64,000 nucleotides of DNA from Protula sp. h YS-2021 (Eukaryota > Annelida > Polychaeta > Sabellida > Serpulidae): the NCBI GenBank assembly GCA_949752745.1, contig OX457027.1, positions 12,989,556 through 13,053,555 of the forward strand, given 5' to 3'. Positions within the stretch are counted from its first letter, which is position 1. Each line of letters opens with the position of its first letter. The notes under the pieces are model-generated. The model was not told where the DNA came from. It did not search any database and saw only the letters and a list, made by a program, of their open reading frames with translations. Of the stretch, positions 50,410 to 63,039 are shown in pieces. The translations under genes and the position numbers were made by a program.

Positions 50410-52823
50410 CTCTCCATTTTACAAAGCGAAATTAAACTAAATACGCCTTTCCAGACCCAGGCGATTCGTATCACGCTTGGCAAAACTTTCACAATTTGTA
50501 ATATTTATTTGCCACCACATTTGAGACCTCAACCAGAAGAGTTGAATGACCTAATAAATCAGTTACCTAAGCCAGTCCTATTCGTGGGCGACTTTAATGC
50601 TCACAGTACATTGTGGGGCAATAGTTACGTAGATTTGAAGGGGAAATTGGTAGAAAATCTCCTTAACCGTCATAATTTTACCATTTTCAACGACAAGTCA
50701 TACACATATCTTCACCCTGGTACTGGTTCAAAAACCTCTATTGACCTTTCTATAGCATCTGCTAATTTATATCTTGATTTTAATTGGAAAGTGCTGGGTG
50801 ATCTCCACGGCAGTGACCACTTTCCTATTTTGTTGTCTGAGTCTAAACCATACCACGAAAAAAGATCCCCAAAATGGAAGTTTCAGAAAGCAGACTGGTC
50901 AGAATTCCAAGAATTATGTCATCAAAGTCATCAGAGTATCAAACTCAACACAAATAATTCTCTAAAAAAGACCTGGAACATGGTTAGAAAAATATCTGGC
51001 AAGAACATTTTTAACACAGTAAGCCATCTAGAAGTTAACAATAATATGATCACTGACCCAAAGGACATTTTAGATACCCTAGGCGAAACATTTGAACATA
51101 ATTCATCTTCCGAAAATTATAGCCACGAGTTTAGACGCTATAAAGAAACAGAAGAGACTAATCCTCTTAACTTTTATTCTGACAACAGCGAAGCGTATAA
51201 TGAGCACTTATCTCTTAGTGGATTGAGAAAGGCCATAGATAGTTCCCATGATTCAGCAGCAGGACCAGATGACATACATTATCAGATGCTTAGACATTTT
51301 CCAGACCATACCCTAAAGAATTTTTTTAGAATTGTTAAATCATACCTGGAATTCCGACACTTTTCCAGAAATATGGAAAGAAGCCACAATAATACCAATA
51401 CCAAAGCCAAACAAAGATGCACGAAATCCTCAGAATTACAGACCAATTTCCTTGACAAGTGCCCTGTGCAAAACATTTGAGCGAATGGTAGCTGAAAGAT
51501 TAAAATGGTACCTGGAAAGAAACAACTTGCTTGCCGACATACAGAGTGGCTTTAGGAAACAAAGGAGCACTCTGGACCATCTTGTAAGACTAGAATCTTT
51601 TGTGAAAGAAGCTTTCAATAACAAGGAACATGCTGTTACCGTTTTCTTCGACTTGGAAAAAGCTTATGACACAGCATGGAAACACGGAGTACTAAAGGAT
51701 CTTTTTGATTTCGGCCTCCGAAGCCGTCTGCCCCAGTTTATAAAAGGATTCCTGGAGGACCGTCGATTCAGGGTTCGCCTTGGTACAATATTCTCAGAAT
51801 ACTTTGAACAAGAGGAAGGCTTCCCTCAAGGATGCATCCTTTCAATTCTACTTTTCCTGATAAAATTCAACAATATAAAAGATACACTGAGACAGGGGAT
51901 AGATAGCTCACTCTTCGTGGATGATTTTGCCATGTCGTGTAGAGGCAAAAGTATGAATTTAATACAGCGTCGTCTTCACCAGAGTATTTATTCTCTCCAA
52001 GTTTGGGCGAATAAGAATGGTTTTAAATTCTCACAAACCAAAACGGTTTGTATACACTTTTGTGTATACGAAAACAACACGACGATCCAGTTTTACACAT
52101 CTCTAACGTGCAAATCCCTGTTGTCAAGGAAAACAGGGTTTAATTTTTGATAACCAACTTAGTTTTATCCCACATATCAAACACCTCCGAAGAAAGTGTC
52201 AGAAGGTCTTAAATTTACTGAGAGTCATCTCCTGCCACGATTGGGGAGCAGATCGTGATACTAAACTCATGTTGTATAGAGCTCTAATCAGATCGCGACT
52301 GGACTGTGGCAGTATAGTTTATGGCTCAACTAGACCATCATATCTCAAGATGCTAGAACCGATACAGAATCAAGGCTTAAGAATATGTTTAAATGCCTTT
52401 AGAACATCCCCAGCCGACAGTTTACATGTTGAGGCAAATGAACAACCTCTCAATATACGGCGGTTAAAACTTGCCATGCAGTATTGTATAAAACTTTACG
52501 CCAATAGAAATAACCCTACTCATCAGATTGCTTTCGGATCACATTATGCGGATAGAGGTACCGATGCTATCCCTCCCTTTGGAACTACGATTATACCACA
52601 CCTGCAAGAAGCAGGTATAATCGTTGAATCTGTTGCAAATTACAAAATACCTAACCAACCCCCTTTGAAGTTAACGAAACCTGTGGTCTTGAAGACTCTT
52701 TCTGAGTCCACAAAAGAACGAACTAACCCGTATGTATTTCAGTCAAAATTTGCAGAATTAAAGGATAATTATAATGACTACCATGACTACCATTTCATAT
52801 ATACCTTAGCTCTAATGTTTTAA
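50410..52823 (+). mobile_element. Second LINE copy, same family, truncated at both ends
   Basis: Starts inside the endonuclease (ITLGKTFTICNIYLPP) and stops just before the RNase H domain (DYHFIYT). It has an internal deletion near 50900-50940 between the endonuclease and the RT linker. The copy keeps the RT block LADIQSGFRKQRSTLDHLVR that is deleted in the 43.9-kb copy. Confidence 0.9.
50440..52823 (+). pseudogene. LINE ORF2 remnant: endonuclease and reverse transcriptase
   Basis: Three open pieces in shifted frames: 50509-51480 (VGDFNAHS, GSDHFPILL, NSSSENYSHEF), 51332-52150 (IIPIPKPNKDARNPQNYRPI, FFDLEKAYDTAWKHGV, SLFVDDFAM) and 52269-52823 (SRLDCGSIVYGSTRPSYLKM). The RT active site reads FVDD instead of FADD. 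Frameshifts near 51330 and 52060 make it inactive. Confidence 0.88.
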
Positions 52824-53460
52824 TCATATCCCTGAACTCAGGGACGATGATACTGTATTGCTCCTATCCTTTTACAATAAATTTTGTCGCTGATCTGTAA
52901 GGCTCGTTTGGAAATTTGAGGCAATCTACTACTCTCAAAGATCTTTACAATTGTTTTCTAAGGCGGATTTTCACGAGCCGTGCATTCAGGTTGCAATTCA
53001 GATAGTGTCGCTACAGTTAATGCATTAAATTTGAAGTTCCACCGACTAGTTTAATCTCTGGAAAACACGTTTTGGCTGTGTTGCCGTCAGTCTTTCCATC
53101 TTTACTTTTCAGACAGAAATATTTCGAAAGTAGCCACTTCCCTTTCTTGTTTTCTATAAAATTCGGCTCCATGTTTTCCATAGATGCCTTATATCCGTTT
53201 TTTGTATCCACTTCGTTTTATGCTGTTGTAAGTGTTAGAGCAAGAGGAAGACAGCAAGTGGGCCCTGCCCCTTGTATGCATAATGCCAGTGCGTGCTGCT
53301 AATGTGGTGTCTGAAAATACTGGTATTCGAAGATTGATTACCGGTATACTGTACGGCAAAGAAAATACCGCGGTATACCACAATGTCGGTAAATATTGCC
53401 ATCCCTGTACGAGCGTGACTTGAACTTAGACGCAGAGGTATGACGCAAGTTTATATATAT
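52824..53460. other. No supported gene
   Basis: Unique-looking sequence with short frames only. A GGTATACTG...CGCGGTATACC imperfect inverted pair at 53343-53380 is the only structure noticed. Confidence 0.4.
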
Positions 53461-53465
53461 ACTAG

Positions 53466-53790
53466 AAGCTCATTCCGCTAGCGAAATGTTAAACACTTGA
53501 CAAAAATTGAAACGCAAAAATAGTTCCTTCAGTGGGTTATTTCTTGAATAATATATTGCAAAAAACACAGCTTGAATACGTCTTATAAGCCGAGTAGTGT
53601 TTGGTTGTTGTTGACTTAAAGTTTTATTGACTGATCATTTATACGCCTTATTATCTATTTACGCAGTGAGAGCTCGCACAAAGCTCACTGAGCAAATGTG
53701 TATTCTGTGCTATCGTTAAATGCTACATACGCATTCTTGGCGTTTCAATAAAGAAAACGAAATCAAAGACGAAAATAAAAAGTGACATGC
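53466..53790. repeat. ~330-bp dispersed repeat, copy 1
   Basis: AAGCTCATTCCGCTAGCGAA ... ACAGCTTGAATACGTCTTAT ... GAGAGCTCGCACAAAGCTCA ... AAAACGAAATCAAAGACGAA; matches 60629-60960 in the same orientation. Confidence 0.8.
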
Positions 53791-53929
53791 ACATGTTCAG
53801 ATCAAGCTCTTCATAAGTCCCAAGTTTCATGGTCGTAGGGCTCATAGTGTCAGAGAAGAAGACACAAAAAATCGGAAAAAGTGTCAAGAAGAAAAAAAAG
53901 GATGAATTTTGCTGGCACAAATTCATATA

Positions 53930-54480
53930 ACCCTTGCAAGCCAAAGGCTTGTCAATTGTTAATAAATATACCCACTGGTCCGAATTGCGAACCGCTCATC
54001 AACAAAAGTTTAATAAACATGCGTATTGGTCCGAAATGGGAACGGCGCATCGACGCAGGTTAAATAAACATGCGTACTGGTCTAAAATAAGAACCGCGCA
54101 TCGACGCAAGTTAAATGAACATGCGCACTGGTTTGAAATGCGAGTCTTGCATCAATACAAGTCAAATAAAATGCGCATTAGTCCAAAATAAAAACCGTGC
54201 ATCAACGCAAGTTAAATAAACATGCGCACTGGTCCGAAATGCGAACCGCGCAGCAATGCATGTTAAATAAACATGCGCACTGGTTGCTTTGCGAACTGCA
54301 CATCAACACAGGCTAAATAAACATGCGCACTGGTCCGAAATGCAAACGGAGCATAACGGCAAGTTAAATAAACATGCGTGTCGGTCCGAAATGCATACCG
54401 CATATCAACGCACGTTAAGTAAACATACACACTGGTCCGAAATGCAAACCCAACAAAATAATACATACCAAAACAGTAAA
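53930..54480. repeat. 51-bp satellite, short array (~10 units)
   Basis: Unit CATGCGCACTGGTCCGAAAT, GCGAACCGCGCATCAACGCA, AGTTAAATAAA. Units are diverged. A 51-base period equals 17 codons and creates long false open frames on both strands. Confidence 0.93.
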
Positions 54481-54839
54481 CCTTAAGTAATAATGTTTTA
54501 GACGCGGCGTTTTCTTTTTGTCGAAAGGCAAACAGAAACCTAATCGCATTTTTTGGTCATATCACCATTCACTAGTTGTTTCTTGTCTTTGAGATAATTA
54601 TGCATGTCAACAGTACACGTGTGTGGATAAAATTTCGATATGTTGTTCGAAGGTATCTCTGGTAGGCTACCCAGCCCAATTTTTCAGATAAATATCCTTG
54701 TTCATGCACGCTGGAATTGGTCTTATCGCTTTTCGTAAGCTGGGACTTTGTCCTTGGACCAACTTGTACAATGTGACTACCACTTTTTGGCAACATACAA
54801 GCTTATTCATACATTTACTAGATCTCGACTGCTCACAAT

Positions 54840-55440
54840 GGTTCTTCTCCCACAATTTGGATGAGATTACCTTTAAATTCTGTGAGAATGTTTACTGGGT
54901 AGGCTATCTGCCAAAATTTGGTCAAATAGGGGATAGTTTCACACCAGCCGACTCTGTTGCGTGGTCTTGTGCGAACACTGTTTAAAAAAGTGTGTGTGTG
55001 TTAACCTTTTTTTCAAAATGCATCTTCTCCTGCAGTTTGATTGGATCTTCTTGAAACAACACATGTTCAGTCTCTAGGTAGTCCTCTATCGGAAAATTAC
55101 TTTTTTGCGATCGGTCGAAAGTAGCCGAAATGATGGGACTTTTTTCAAAATGCATCTCCTTCTACAGTTTTTTGTTTGGATCCTCTTCATGTTGCACATG
55201 TACAATCTCTAGGTGGTCTTCTATCGGAAAATTAATTTTTTTGCGATCGATCTAAAAAGAAAAACGAAATAAAGGGACTTTCAAAATTTTGTTAAACTTT
55301 TTTTTCAAAATGCATGTCTTCCAGAAGTTTTGGTTGGATCCTCTTAATTTACACGTATACAATCTCTAAGTGGTCCTCTACCGGAAAATTACTGTTTTCT
55401 TGCGATCGACCGAAAAGAGCCATCATGACGGGACTTTTAA
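54840..55440. repeat. ~130-bp tandem repeat (TGCGATCGGTCGAAA family)
   Basis: About four units with TTTTCAAAATGCATCT, CTACAGTTTTTTGTTTGGAT, CCTCTTCATGTTGCACATGT, GGTCTTCTATCGGAAAATTA. Related to the 35.6-39 kb family. Confidence 0.75.
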
Positions 55441-56329
55441 AGTTGTCAGAAATTTGTATATTTTGGTACATATTTTTACATATATCCACAATATTTGTGG
55501 GGCAGTAGTTGAATCTAACATCTCTTTGTCGTCCCTCCTTTCCCCTCCCCTTTCCTCTCTCCTTACCCCCACTCTCGCCCATCCCGACACACATGAACAG
55601 AATTACTTTTGAGCGGATTGAATTTGTAGAAAAAGCCGTGTTGTGTATGCATGTCTTAATGCAGTGTTAATGCCTGTATTTCCGCATGACCTGTTTTAGT
55701 ATTGTAGTTCCTATGTATGCTTAGCCTTTGGAGTCGATCAATATTTGTGTGTGTTGAAAAAAATGGCCGATTATTGCAAAGACAAATTTTTTCTCAGTGG
55801 CGGATCCAGGGGTGGGGAGGTTCATGGGTCGCGACCCCCTCCCCACCCCTAAATTCGAAAAAAATAACCGTTAAGCTTTGGGTTTTCTGAAGTTGAAACC
55901 TCCCCCCGTCCTCCTTCACGAACAGTTGGATCAGGCCTGATCATTGAAGTCGGTTGTTTTTGAGTGACGGGTCACAATTAAAAGCCACACGGAGAGAAAA
56001 CGCTATGTCACCCTCCATTAACACTAGGCAAGGCAAGTCTCGCGAAGAGTTATATGCTTTGATATAAAGGCACCCGTGAGATTTTCATCGTTTTTTTTTT
56101 CGTCAAAGTCGCTCATGATTTTATCCATCATTTTGTCATCACAATTCATTAGGAACTACTGGTCCGATTAGTACCAAACTTTGGAATAATATAGAACTTG
56201 ATCTAAAAGAGTTCTATCAACATGTTTTTTTTTCATTATTAAGCTCGCTTTCAAGGTCAAATTAACACGCAAAGAGAGGGTGTTTTTAGCCCACCTTACG
56301 TTACACGTAAGCTGGGGCATTCCTATCGG
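55441..56329. other. No supported gene
   Basis: A CT-rich tract lies at 55525-55580. At 55796-55855 a near-palindromic CAGTGGCGGATCCAGGGG-type word with GGGTCGCGACCCCCTCCCCA resembles ends of short DNA transposons, but a second end could not be fixed. Confidence 0.4.
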
Positions 56330-57690
56330 TTTGCGGGTGGCGTCCGCTAGTTAGTTGTTTATTTAGTAAACTTTGGTTCAAAGTACATCTCCTCCTACAG
56401 TTTTGATCCGATGTCATTTATTTTTGGTTTGAGGCATCCCCAAGGGGTCATGCATATGGTTTGTGCTTTTTTAGTCGATCAAACATTTTTTTGTATTTCT
56501 GGTGAATTTTTTAAGCAAAAATTTCGAAAATAATTCAAAATGTATCTACTCCTACAATTTTGATTTAATGTCATTTATTTTTGGTGTGATGCATTCCTAA
56601 GCGGTCTTGCATACGGCTTGTGCTTTTTTAGTCGGTCGGGTGATTTTTTAATTTTTTTCAAATTTTTGAAGAAAAAAATTTTAAATGCATCTCCTCCTAC
56701 ATTTTTTATCCGATTAGATTTATTTTTGGTATGAGGCACCCCTAAAGGGTCGTACATATGGCTTTTGCTTTTTTAGTCGATCGAACAATTTTTGTATTTT
56801 TGGAGAATTTTTTAAGCAAAAATTTCGAAAATAATTCAAAAAGCATCTTCTCCAACAATTTTGATTCGATGTCATTTATTTTGGTGGGAGGCATTCCTAA
56901 GCGGTCATGCATACGGCTATTGCTTTTTAGTCGATCGGATGATTTTTGAATTTTTGGGAATTTTTGAAATGCATCTCCTCCAACATTTTTGATCCGATAT
57001 CATTTATTTTTGGTATGAGGCACCACTAAAGGGTCATGCATACGTTTGTTCTTTTTTCATTCGATCGGACAATTTTTGTATTTTTAGTGAGTTTTTTGAA
57101 GAAGAAAAAACTTCAAAATGCATTTCCCCCTGCAGTTTTGAACCGATTTCATTTTTTTTTTTTGGTATGAGGCCTCCCTAAGGGGTCGAGCATACGGCTT
57201 GCGCTTTTTTAGTCGATCGGAAAATTTTTGTATTTTTTAGGGCATTTTTTAAAGAAAAACTTCAAAATGCATTTCCTCCTGCATTTTTATCCGATTTCAT
57301 TTAATTTTGGCATGTGGCACCCTTAGGTGGGTTGGGCATACGGCTTGTTCTGTTTGACTCGACTTGGGAATTTTTGATGGGGGGGGGGGGCATTTTGTGA
57401 TGAAAATATCTCAAAATGCATCTTCTCATACAGTTTTGATCAGACATCATTTACTTTGGGGCTGAGACATGCCTAGGGTGTCTTGAATACGACCTGTGCT
57501 TTTTGAGTCGATGAGAGAATTTTTGAGGAATTTTTGAGGAAAAATTCAAAATGCAGTTTTAATAAGATTACATTTATTTTTTATATGATCCGTCTCTAGG
57601 GGGGTCATGCATACTGCATGTGCATTTTGAGTGAATTTTTTCGATTTTTTTTTGGGAATTTTTGAAAAAAAAAAATTAAATGAATCTCCT
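56330..57690. repeat. ~145-bp tandem repeat (GGTATGAGGCACCCCTAAAG family)
   Basis: About nine units containing AAAATGCATCTCCTCCTACA, TTTTGATCCGATGTCATTTA, TTTTTGGTATGAGGCA, GGGTCATGCATACGGCTTGT, GCTTTTTTAGTCGATCGGAC. Non-coding. Confidence 0.85.
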
Positions 57691-60195
57691 CCTACAGCGC
57701 ATAAACGCAAATTAAATGAACTTGCGAAGTGGTCCAAAATAAGCACCGCGCATCGATGCAAGTTAAATAAACATGCGCATTGGTTCGAAATGTGAACTGC
57801 GCATCGATGGAAGATAAATAAACATGCAAACTGGTCCAAAATAAGCACTGCGCATCAACGCAAGTTAAATAAACATACGCACTGGTCCGAAAAAAAAGAA
57901 GCACGCATCGACGCAAGTTGAATAGACATGCGCAGTGGTCCGAAATGCGAACTGCGCATCAACGCAACCTAAAGAAACATGCGCACTGGTCCGAAATGCA
58001 AACCGCACATCGAGGCAAGTTAAATAAACATGCGCAGTGGTCCGAAATACGAACCGCACATCAACGCAAGTTAAATAAACATGTGCACTGTTCCAAAATG
58101 CGAACCACGCATCAGCACAAGTTAAATAATCATGCGCACTGGTGGAAAATGCGAACCGCTCATCAACGCAAGTTAAATAAACATGCGCATTGGTTCAAAT
58201 TGTGAACCGCGCATCGACGGAAAAAAATAAACAAACAAACTGAAATGGGAACCGAGCATTAACGCAAGTTAAAAAAACATGCGCACTGGTCCTAAATGCG
58301 AACCGCACATCGATACAAGCTAAATAAGCAAGCACACTGAACCAAAATTAGCACCGTGCATCAACGCAAGTTAAATAAACATGCGCACTGGTTCGAAATG
58401 CGAACTGCGCATTAACGCAACTTGAATAACATGCGCACTATTCAAAATAAGAGCTGTGCATCAACTCAAGTTAAAGAAATATGCGAATTGGCCTGAAATA
58501 AGAACCGCACATCGATGCACGTTAAATAAACATGCGCAGTGGTTCGAAATGCGAACCACGCGGCACACAAGTTAAATAAACATTTGCACTGGTCCAAAAT
58601 AAGGACCGCGCATGAACGCAAGTTAAATATCCACACTGATATGAAAAAAAGAACCGCACATCAACTTAACCCAAAGAAACATGCGCACTGGTCTGACATA
58701 AGAACCACGCATCAACACAAGTTAAATAAACATGCGCAATGGTCCGAAATACGAACCGCGCATCGACGGAAATTAAATAAACATGCAAACTTGTCCAGAT
58801 TAAGTACCGCACATCACCGCAAGTTAAACAAACATGCGCACTAGTCCGAAAAAAAGAACCAGGCATCGACGCGAGTTGAATAGACATGCGCAGTGGTCCG
58901 AAATGAGGACCGCGCATCAACGCAAATTGAATAAACATGCGCAGTGGTCCGAAGAAAGAACCAGGCATCGACGCAAGTTGAATAGACATAAAAGTCGGGC
59001 ATCTACGGGACTTAAATAATATGCGTACCGGTCCGAAATACAAATCGCTCGTCAACGCAAGTTATATTAACCTGTGCACTGGTCCGATATACGAACCGCG
59101 CATCAACGCAACCTAAAGAAACATGGGCACTGGTCAGAAATGCGAACCGGATATCAATGCAGTGAAATAAACATGACCACTGGTCGGAAATGCGAACCGC
59201 ACATCAGCGCAAGTTAAATCAACATTTGCACTGGTCCAAAATGCGAACCGCACATCAACATAAGTTAACTAATCATGCGCACTGGTGGAAAATGCGAACC
59301 GCTCATCGACGCAAGCTAAATAAACAAACACACTGGTCAGAAATGGGAACCGAGCATTAACGCTAGTTAAAAAACATGCGCCCTTGTCCGAAATGCGAAC
59401 AGCACATCAACAGAATCTAAATAAGCAAGCACACTGGACCAGAATAAGCACCGTGCATCAACGCAAGTTAATCAACATGCGCACTATTCAAAATAAGAAA
59501 TGGGCATCAACGCAACTTAAATAAACATGCGCACTGGTCCAGAATAAGAACCGCGCATCAACGCACGTTAAATAAATATGCGCAGTCGTTCTAAATGCGA
59601 ACCACGCGCCAACGCAAGTTAAATAAACATTTGCACTGGTGCAAAATAAGCATCGCGCATCAACGCAAGTTAAATAAACATGCGCACTGGTCCGAAATGC
59701 GAACCGCGCACCAAAGCAAGTTAAACAAACATGCGCAATGGTCTGAAATTCGAACTGCTCAACAATGCAAGTTGAATAAACATGCGCACTGGTCCGAAAT
59801 GCGAACCGCGCATCAACGCAAGTTAAATAAACATGCAAATTGTCCGAAATGCGCATCAACGCAACCTAAGGAAACTTGTGCACTTGTCCTAACTGCGAAC
59901 CGGGCATCAACGCAACCTAAAGAAACTTGTGCACTTCTCCAAATTAAATACCGCTATCAACTCAAGTTAAATAAAAATGCGCACTGGTCCGAAATAAGAA
60001 CCGCACATCCACACAAGGTAAATAAACATGCGCACTGATCCGAAATAAGAACCGCACATCAACACAAGGTAAATAAACATGCGCACTGGTCCAAAATGCG
60101 AGCCGCGCATCAACGCAAGTTAAATAAACATGTGCACTGTTCCAAAATGAGAGCCGCGCATCAACGCAAATTAAATAAACCTGCGCACTTGTTTG
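57691..60195. repeat. 51-bp satellite, long array (~48 units)
   Basis: Same unit as 53930-54480, interrupted by occasional shortened units (for example near 58200-58250 and 58620-58680). Open frames of 77-147 codons on both strands show the 17-residue period (HWSEMRTAHQRKLNKHA on the plus strand) and are not genes. Confidence 0.95.
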
Positions 60196-60628
60196 AAACG
60201 CGAGCGTTGTTCGAATGTATCTATGGCAGACTGTTCAGTCTATCAGAGATACACAAAATCTGTTTCCCATTTTGTCGGGAAACAAATCTTTGTATGCATT
60301 TATCGGTCTATGCTCTGGTCCGGTGCTAAATTAATTATTGAGCTAGCTCTTTTCCGTCTCAGCTTTTGAAGACAATTTTTTAGTGAAATTCCCATGCTCG
60401 TGCACGCTGGAATTGGTCTTATTGCTTTTCGTAAGCTGGTACTTTGTCCTTGGACAAAGTTGTTTCTTTGTAGTCGTCAGTCATTTTATCGCCAGTTTGT
60501 CATCACAACTTCTCAGAAACCACTGGTCCGATTGACACCAAAACTTCGGAATTATATAGAAGTTGATCTAAACGGGTTCTATCAATATTTTTTTCATTAT
60601 TATGTTTGTTTTCAAGGTCAAACTTGAA
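60196..60628. other. No supported gene
   Basis: Flank of the satellite. It contains GGAATTGGTCTTATTGCTTTTCG (60409-60431), also present at 54713-54735, so both satellite arrays share this flank. AACCACTGGTCCGATT also recurs near 56155. Confidence 0.5.
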
Positions 60629-60960
60629 TCTCATTTCGCTAGCGACACTTGACAAAAATTAAAACGCCAAAATACCTCCTTCAATGGGTTGTTTGTTGAA
60701 TAATATATTGTAAACTACACAGCTTGAATAAGTCTTATAAGCCGAGTAGTGTTTGGTTTTTGTTGACTTACGGTTTTATCGGCTGATCAGGCATACGCCG
60801 TGTTATCTATTTACGTAGTGAGAGCTCGCACAAAGCTAAGCAACTGCGTTCTGTGCTGTGCGATAAATGCTCCACATTTACTTGCAAAAAAATACACTCT
60901 TTTCACATGGCGTTTTATACAAGAAAACGAAATCGAAGGAGAAAATAAAAAGTGTCATGC
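60629..60960. repeat. ~330-bp dispersed repeat, copy 2
   Basis: Matches 53466-53790 in the same orientation (CATTTCGCTAGCGACACTTG ... GAATAATATATTG ... GAGAGCTCGCACAAAGCTAA). Ends next to the poly-C tract of the 61-kb inverted repeat. Confidence 0.8.
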
Positions 60961-61259
60961 ACAGACCCCCCCCCCCCCCTCCCCCTAGGAGGCACAATCC
61001 TGACCCTATCGAGAGTTCCAAGTCACCTGTCAATCATCGTGATTTAACAGTATGACTATGAAATGAATTAACATTATCTATGTTGATGTGAAGTCAGTTT
61101 TTATAACATTTGTAAACTTATCAATTTTAGTTCTTATGAGTGGGCACATGTTTTAGCATAATATGTATTTGAAATGTGGCCAATTGTAAGATTTCGAACA
61201 AATGTTGCATTTATACATCCTTAAGGTTCAACCTACACTTTTCAAATGATGAGAAAGTC

Positions 61260-61560
61260 TTTAAACATAGCTTTATAGACAACAACTTGTTGAACAACGA
61301 CTAGATGAACATTTTCAACAACATGTTGAACATGTTTAACATGCTTAATAACTTGTTGAACAATTTGTTGAACAATTGTTGAACTTGTTAAAACAATTGT
61401 TGAACAATAACATGACGTGATATGTTCCAAAAATAATTCGAACACGTGTTTCGAATGGACTTGCCATTCGAACACCGTCTTTGAATGGGCTTGCCATTCG
61501 AACTCGTCTTTGCATGGGCGTGCCATTCGAATACATGTTTGAATGGTGTGCTCCTCTCAC
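61260..61560. repeat. Palindromic TTGAACAACATG array plus TGGGCTTGCCATTCGAAC repeat, copy 2
   Basis: Same composite and orientation as 37770-38030, with AACATGACGTGATATGTTCCAA joining the two parts as in the first copy. Confidence 0.85.
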
Positions 61561-61900
61561 CAAAAAACTTATGTCTTATGTCAAACTTATTTTATACATC
61601 ATATGTTTTGAAAAACTAAATTTGTTAAAGTTGGTTTAGAACCCTGATTTTCCCACTACTATGACTTCAGAGTATTTGAATAAGTAGCATGGTAAAATGT
61701 CCAAACCTATTTTATACATAATATGTTTTCAAAAACTAAATTTGATAAATGTGCTTCCCCTCACTATGACTTCAAAGCATTCGAATTAGTAGCATGGTAA
61801 AATGCTATTTTATACATCATATGTTTTTCAAAAACTAAATTTGTTAAAGTTGGTTTAGAACCCTTATTTTCCCACTACCATAGCATGGGGCTTTTGGGCC
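61561..61900. repeat. ~180-bp tandem repeat (TTTTATACATCATATGTTTT)
   Basis: Three units containing TTATTTTATACATCATATGT, AAAAACTAAATTTGTTAAAG, TTGGTTTAGAACCCT and CACTACTATGACTTC. Non-coding. Confidence 0.75.
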
Positions 61901-61959
61901 AGACATGAATGTGTGCATTATAGCCTTATATGGCATGTTTTCACAAACATTCTGGTTTA

Positions 61960-62048
61960 GTGCGGAATAGCTCAGTCGGTAGAGCGTGGGACTCCTGGTC
62001 GGACCCATGGTCGGAAGGTTGGTGGTTCGAGCCCAGGTATGGGCAGCC
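61960..62048 (+). tRNA. tRNA-derived sequence (SINE head or tRNA pseudogene)
   Basis: A box TAGCTCAGTCGG and B box GGTTCGAGCCC are both good RNA polymerase III promoter elements, about 55 bases apart. The D arm GCTCAGTCGGTAGAGC pairs. The anticodon arm is aberrant and enlarged and the acceptor stem does not close cleanly, so a functional tRNA is unlikely. A tandem ATTATGAATGAGT repeat follows (62070-62190). Confidence 0.6.
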
Positions 62049-62649
62049 TAACCTTAAACCATAGAGTGCATTATGAATGTGTATTATGAATGAGTATTAT
62101 GAATGAGTACATTATGAATAAGTATGTGATGAATGTGTATGATGGATGTGTATTATGAATGAGTGCGTGATGAATGTATGCGTTATGAGGTTATACGTCA
62201 CGATGATTGACAGGTGACTTGGAACTCTCGTTAGGGTTAGGGTTGTGCCTCCTAGGGGGGTCTGACGTCATTATGACGTCAAAAAGTGACTTGGAACTCT
62301 CGTTAGGGTTAGGGTTATGCCTCCTAGGGGTCTGACGTCATTATGACGTCAAAACGTGACTTGGAACTCTCGTTTTCTAACTACTCTTTAGTGCCTGCAT
62401 AGTGAACGCTCAGCAGAAAGCAAAATTTTACTGTGCGCTGTTACAGTTACATAACACTTAAGATCACTTGCTGTAAACACTGTGGAGGCTTCAGGGCATT
62501 GCTAAAAACTATCATTATTTTTCTTCATTATTAAGGTTGTTTTCAAGGTTAAATCAAAGCGCAAAGACGCGGTATTGTTCCTTTCTTTTGTCGCTATAAT
62601 CGTTGCATCTGCCTTAACTTGCGAATTATCTGTGAGATAAGACACCAGG

Positions 62650-63035
62650 GCCTGTATTCAATAACTTAACTCAAACTCATACTCAAACTGAGTCTGAAAT
62701 TTAAGTTTCAAACTCACTTGAGCATTTGCTCAAAATATGAGTTTAAGCTTTTCAGCGTCGAAACGCGGCTTGACACTAGACCCTTTATGTGGGCAGAGGG
62801 AGAAATGTTTACTTGTATAATTTAAAATGACTGAAATAAAATACTTTAGGCATAGTTTGGTGAGAAAAAAAGTTCACCAGCTATCTTATTTGACTTAACT
62901 TAATTTTAAGTCACCGTCTAGTCTAGAATCGTTCTGAGCTGAAGTTTTAATTATTGAATGACTGAAGCTCATACTTAGCTCAAATTTGAGTTTGAGCGTA
63001 AGTTTGAGTTTGCGTCACGTTATTGAATACGAGCA
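62650..63035. mobile_element. MITE with GTATTCAATAAC inverted ends
   Basis: Left end CCTGTATTCAATAAC (62651) and the reverse complement near 63021-63035. Sub-terminal AACTCAAACTCA / TGAGTTTGAG motifs face each other. Design resembles the Harbinger MITE at 12.3 kb (GTATTCACGAA plus inverted motif arrays), but no transposase fragment is present. Confidence 0.65.
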
Positions 63036-63039
63036 CATG

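Larger units (their letters stand above)
60966..62365. mobile_element. Inverted-repeat-bounded segment with Polinton-TIR-like wording
   Basis: Left 60966-61046 (poly-C, CCTAGGAGGCACAATCCTG, GAGAGTTCCAAGTCACCTGT, CAATCATCGTGA) is the reverse complement of 62195-62263. Another unit follows with TCTGACGTCATTATGACGTC twice. Poly-C/CCTAGG, ACCTGTCAATCA and TGACGTCA all also occur in the 15-kb Polinton end. A solo or deleted relative is possible. Confidence 0.5.

Noticed and set aside
55790..55860. Short transposon end CAGTGGCGGATCCAGGGG
   Set aside because: Resembles known short DNA-transposon ends but no second end or target duplication could be located.
57691..60195. CRISPR-like array
   Set aside because: The whole unit repeats without unique spacers, in a eukaryotic context; it is a satellite.
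57546..60329. Repeat proteins with a 17-residue period
   Set aside because: Satellite with a 51-base unit; open on both strands, no start or promoter context, heavy unit drift.
61960..62048. Functional tRNA gene
   Set aside because: A and B boxes are good, but the anticodon arm and acceptor stem do not fold normally.
62215..62320. Interstitial telomere from GTTAGGGTTAGGGTT
   Set aside because: Only two hexamers per copy and embedded in a larger repeated unit; too short to claim telomeric origin.
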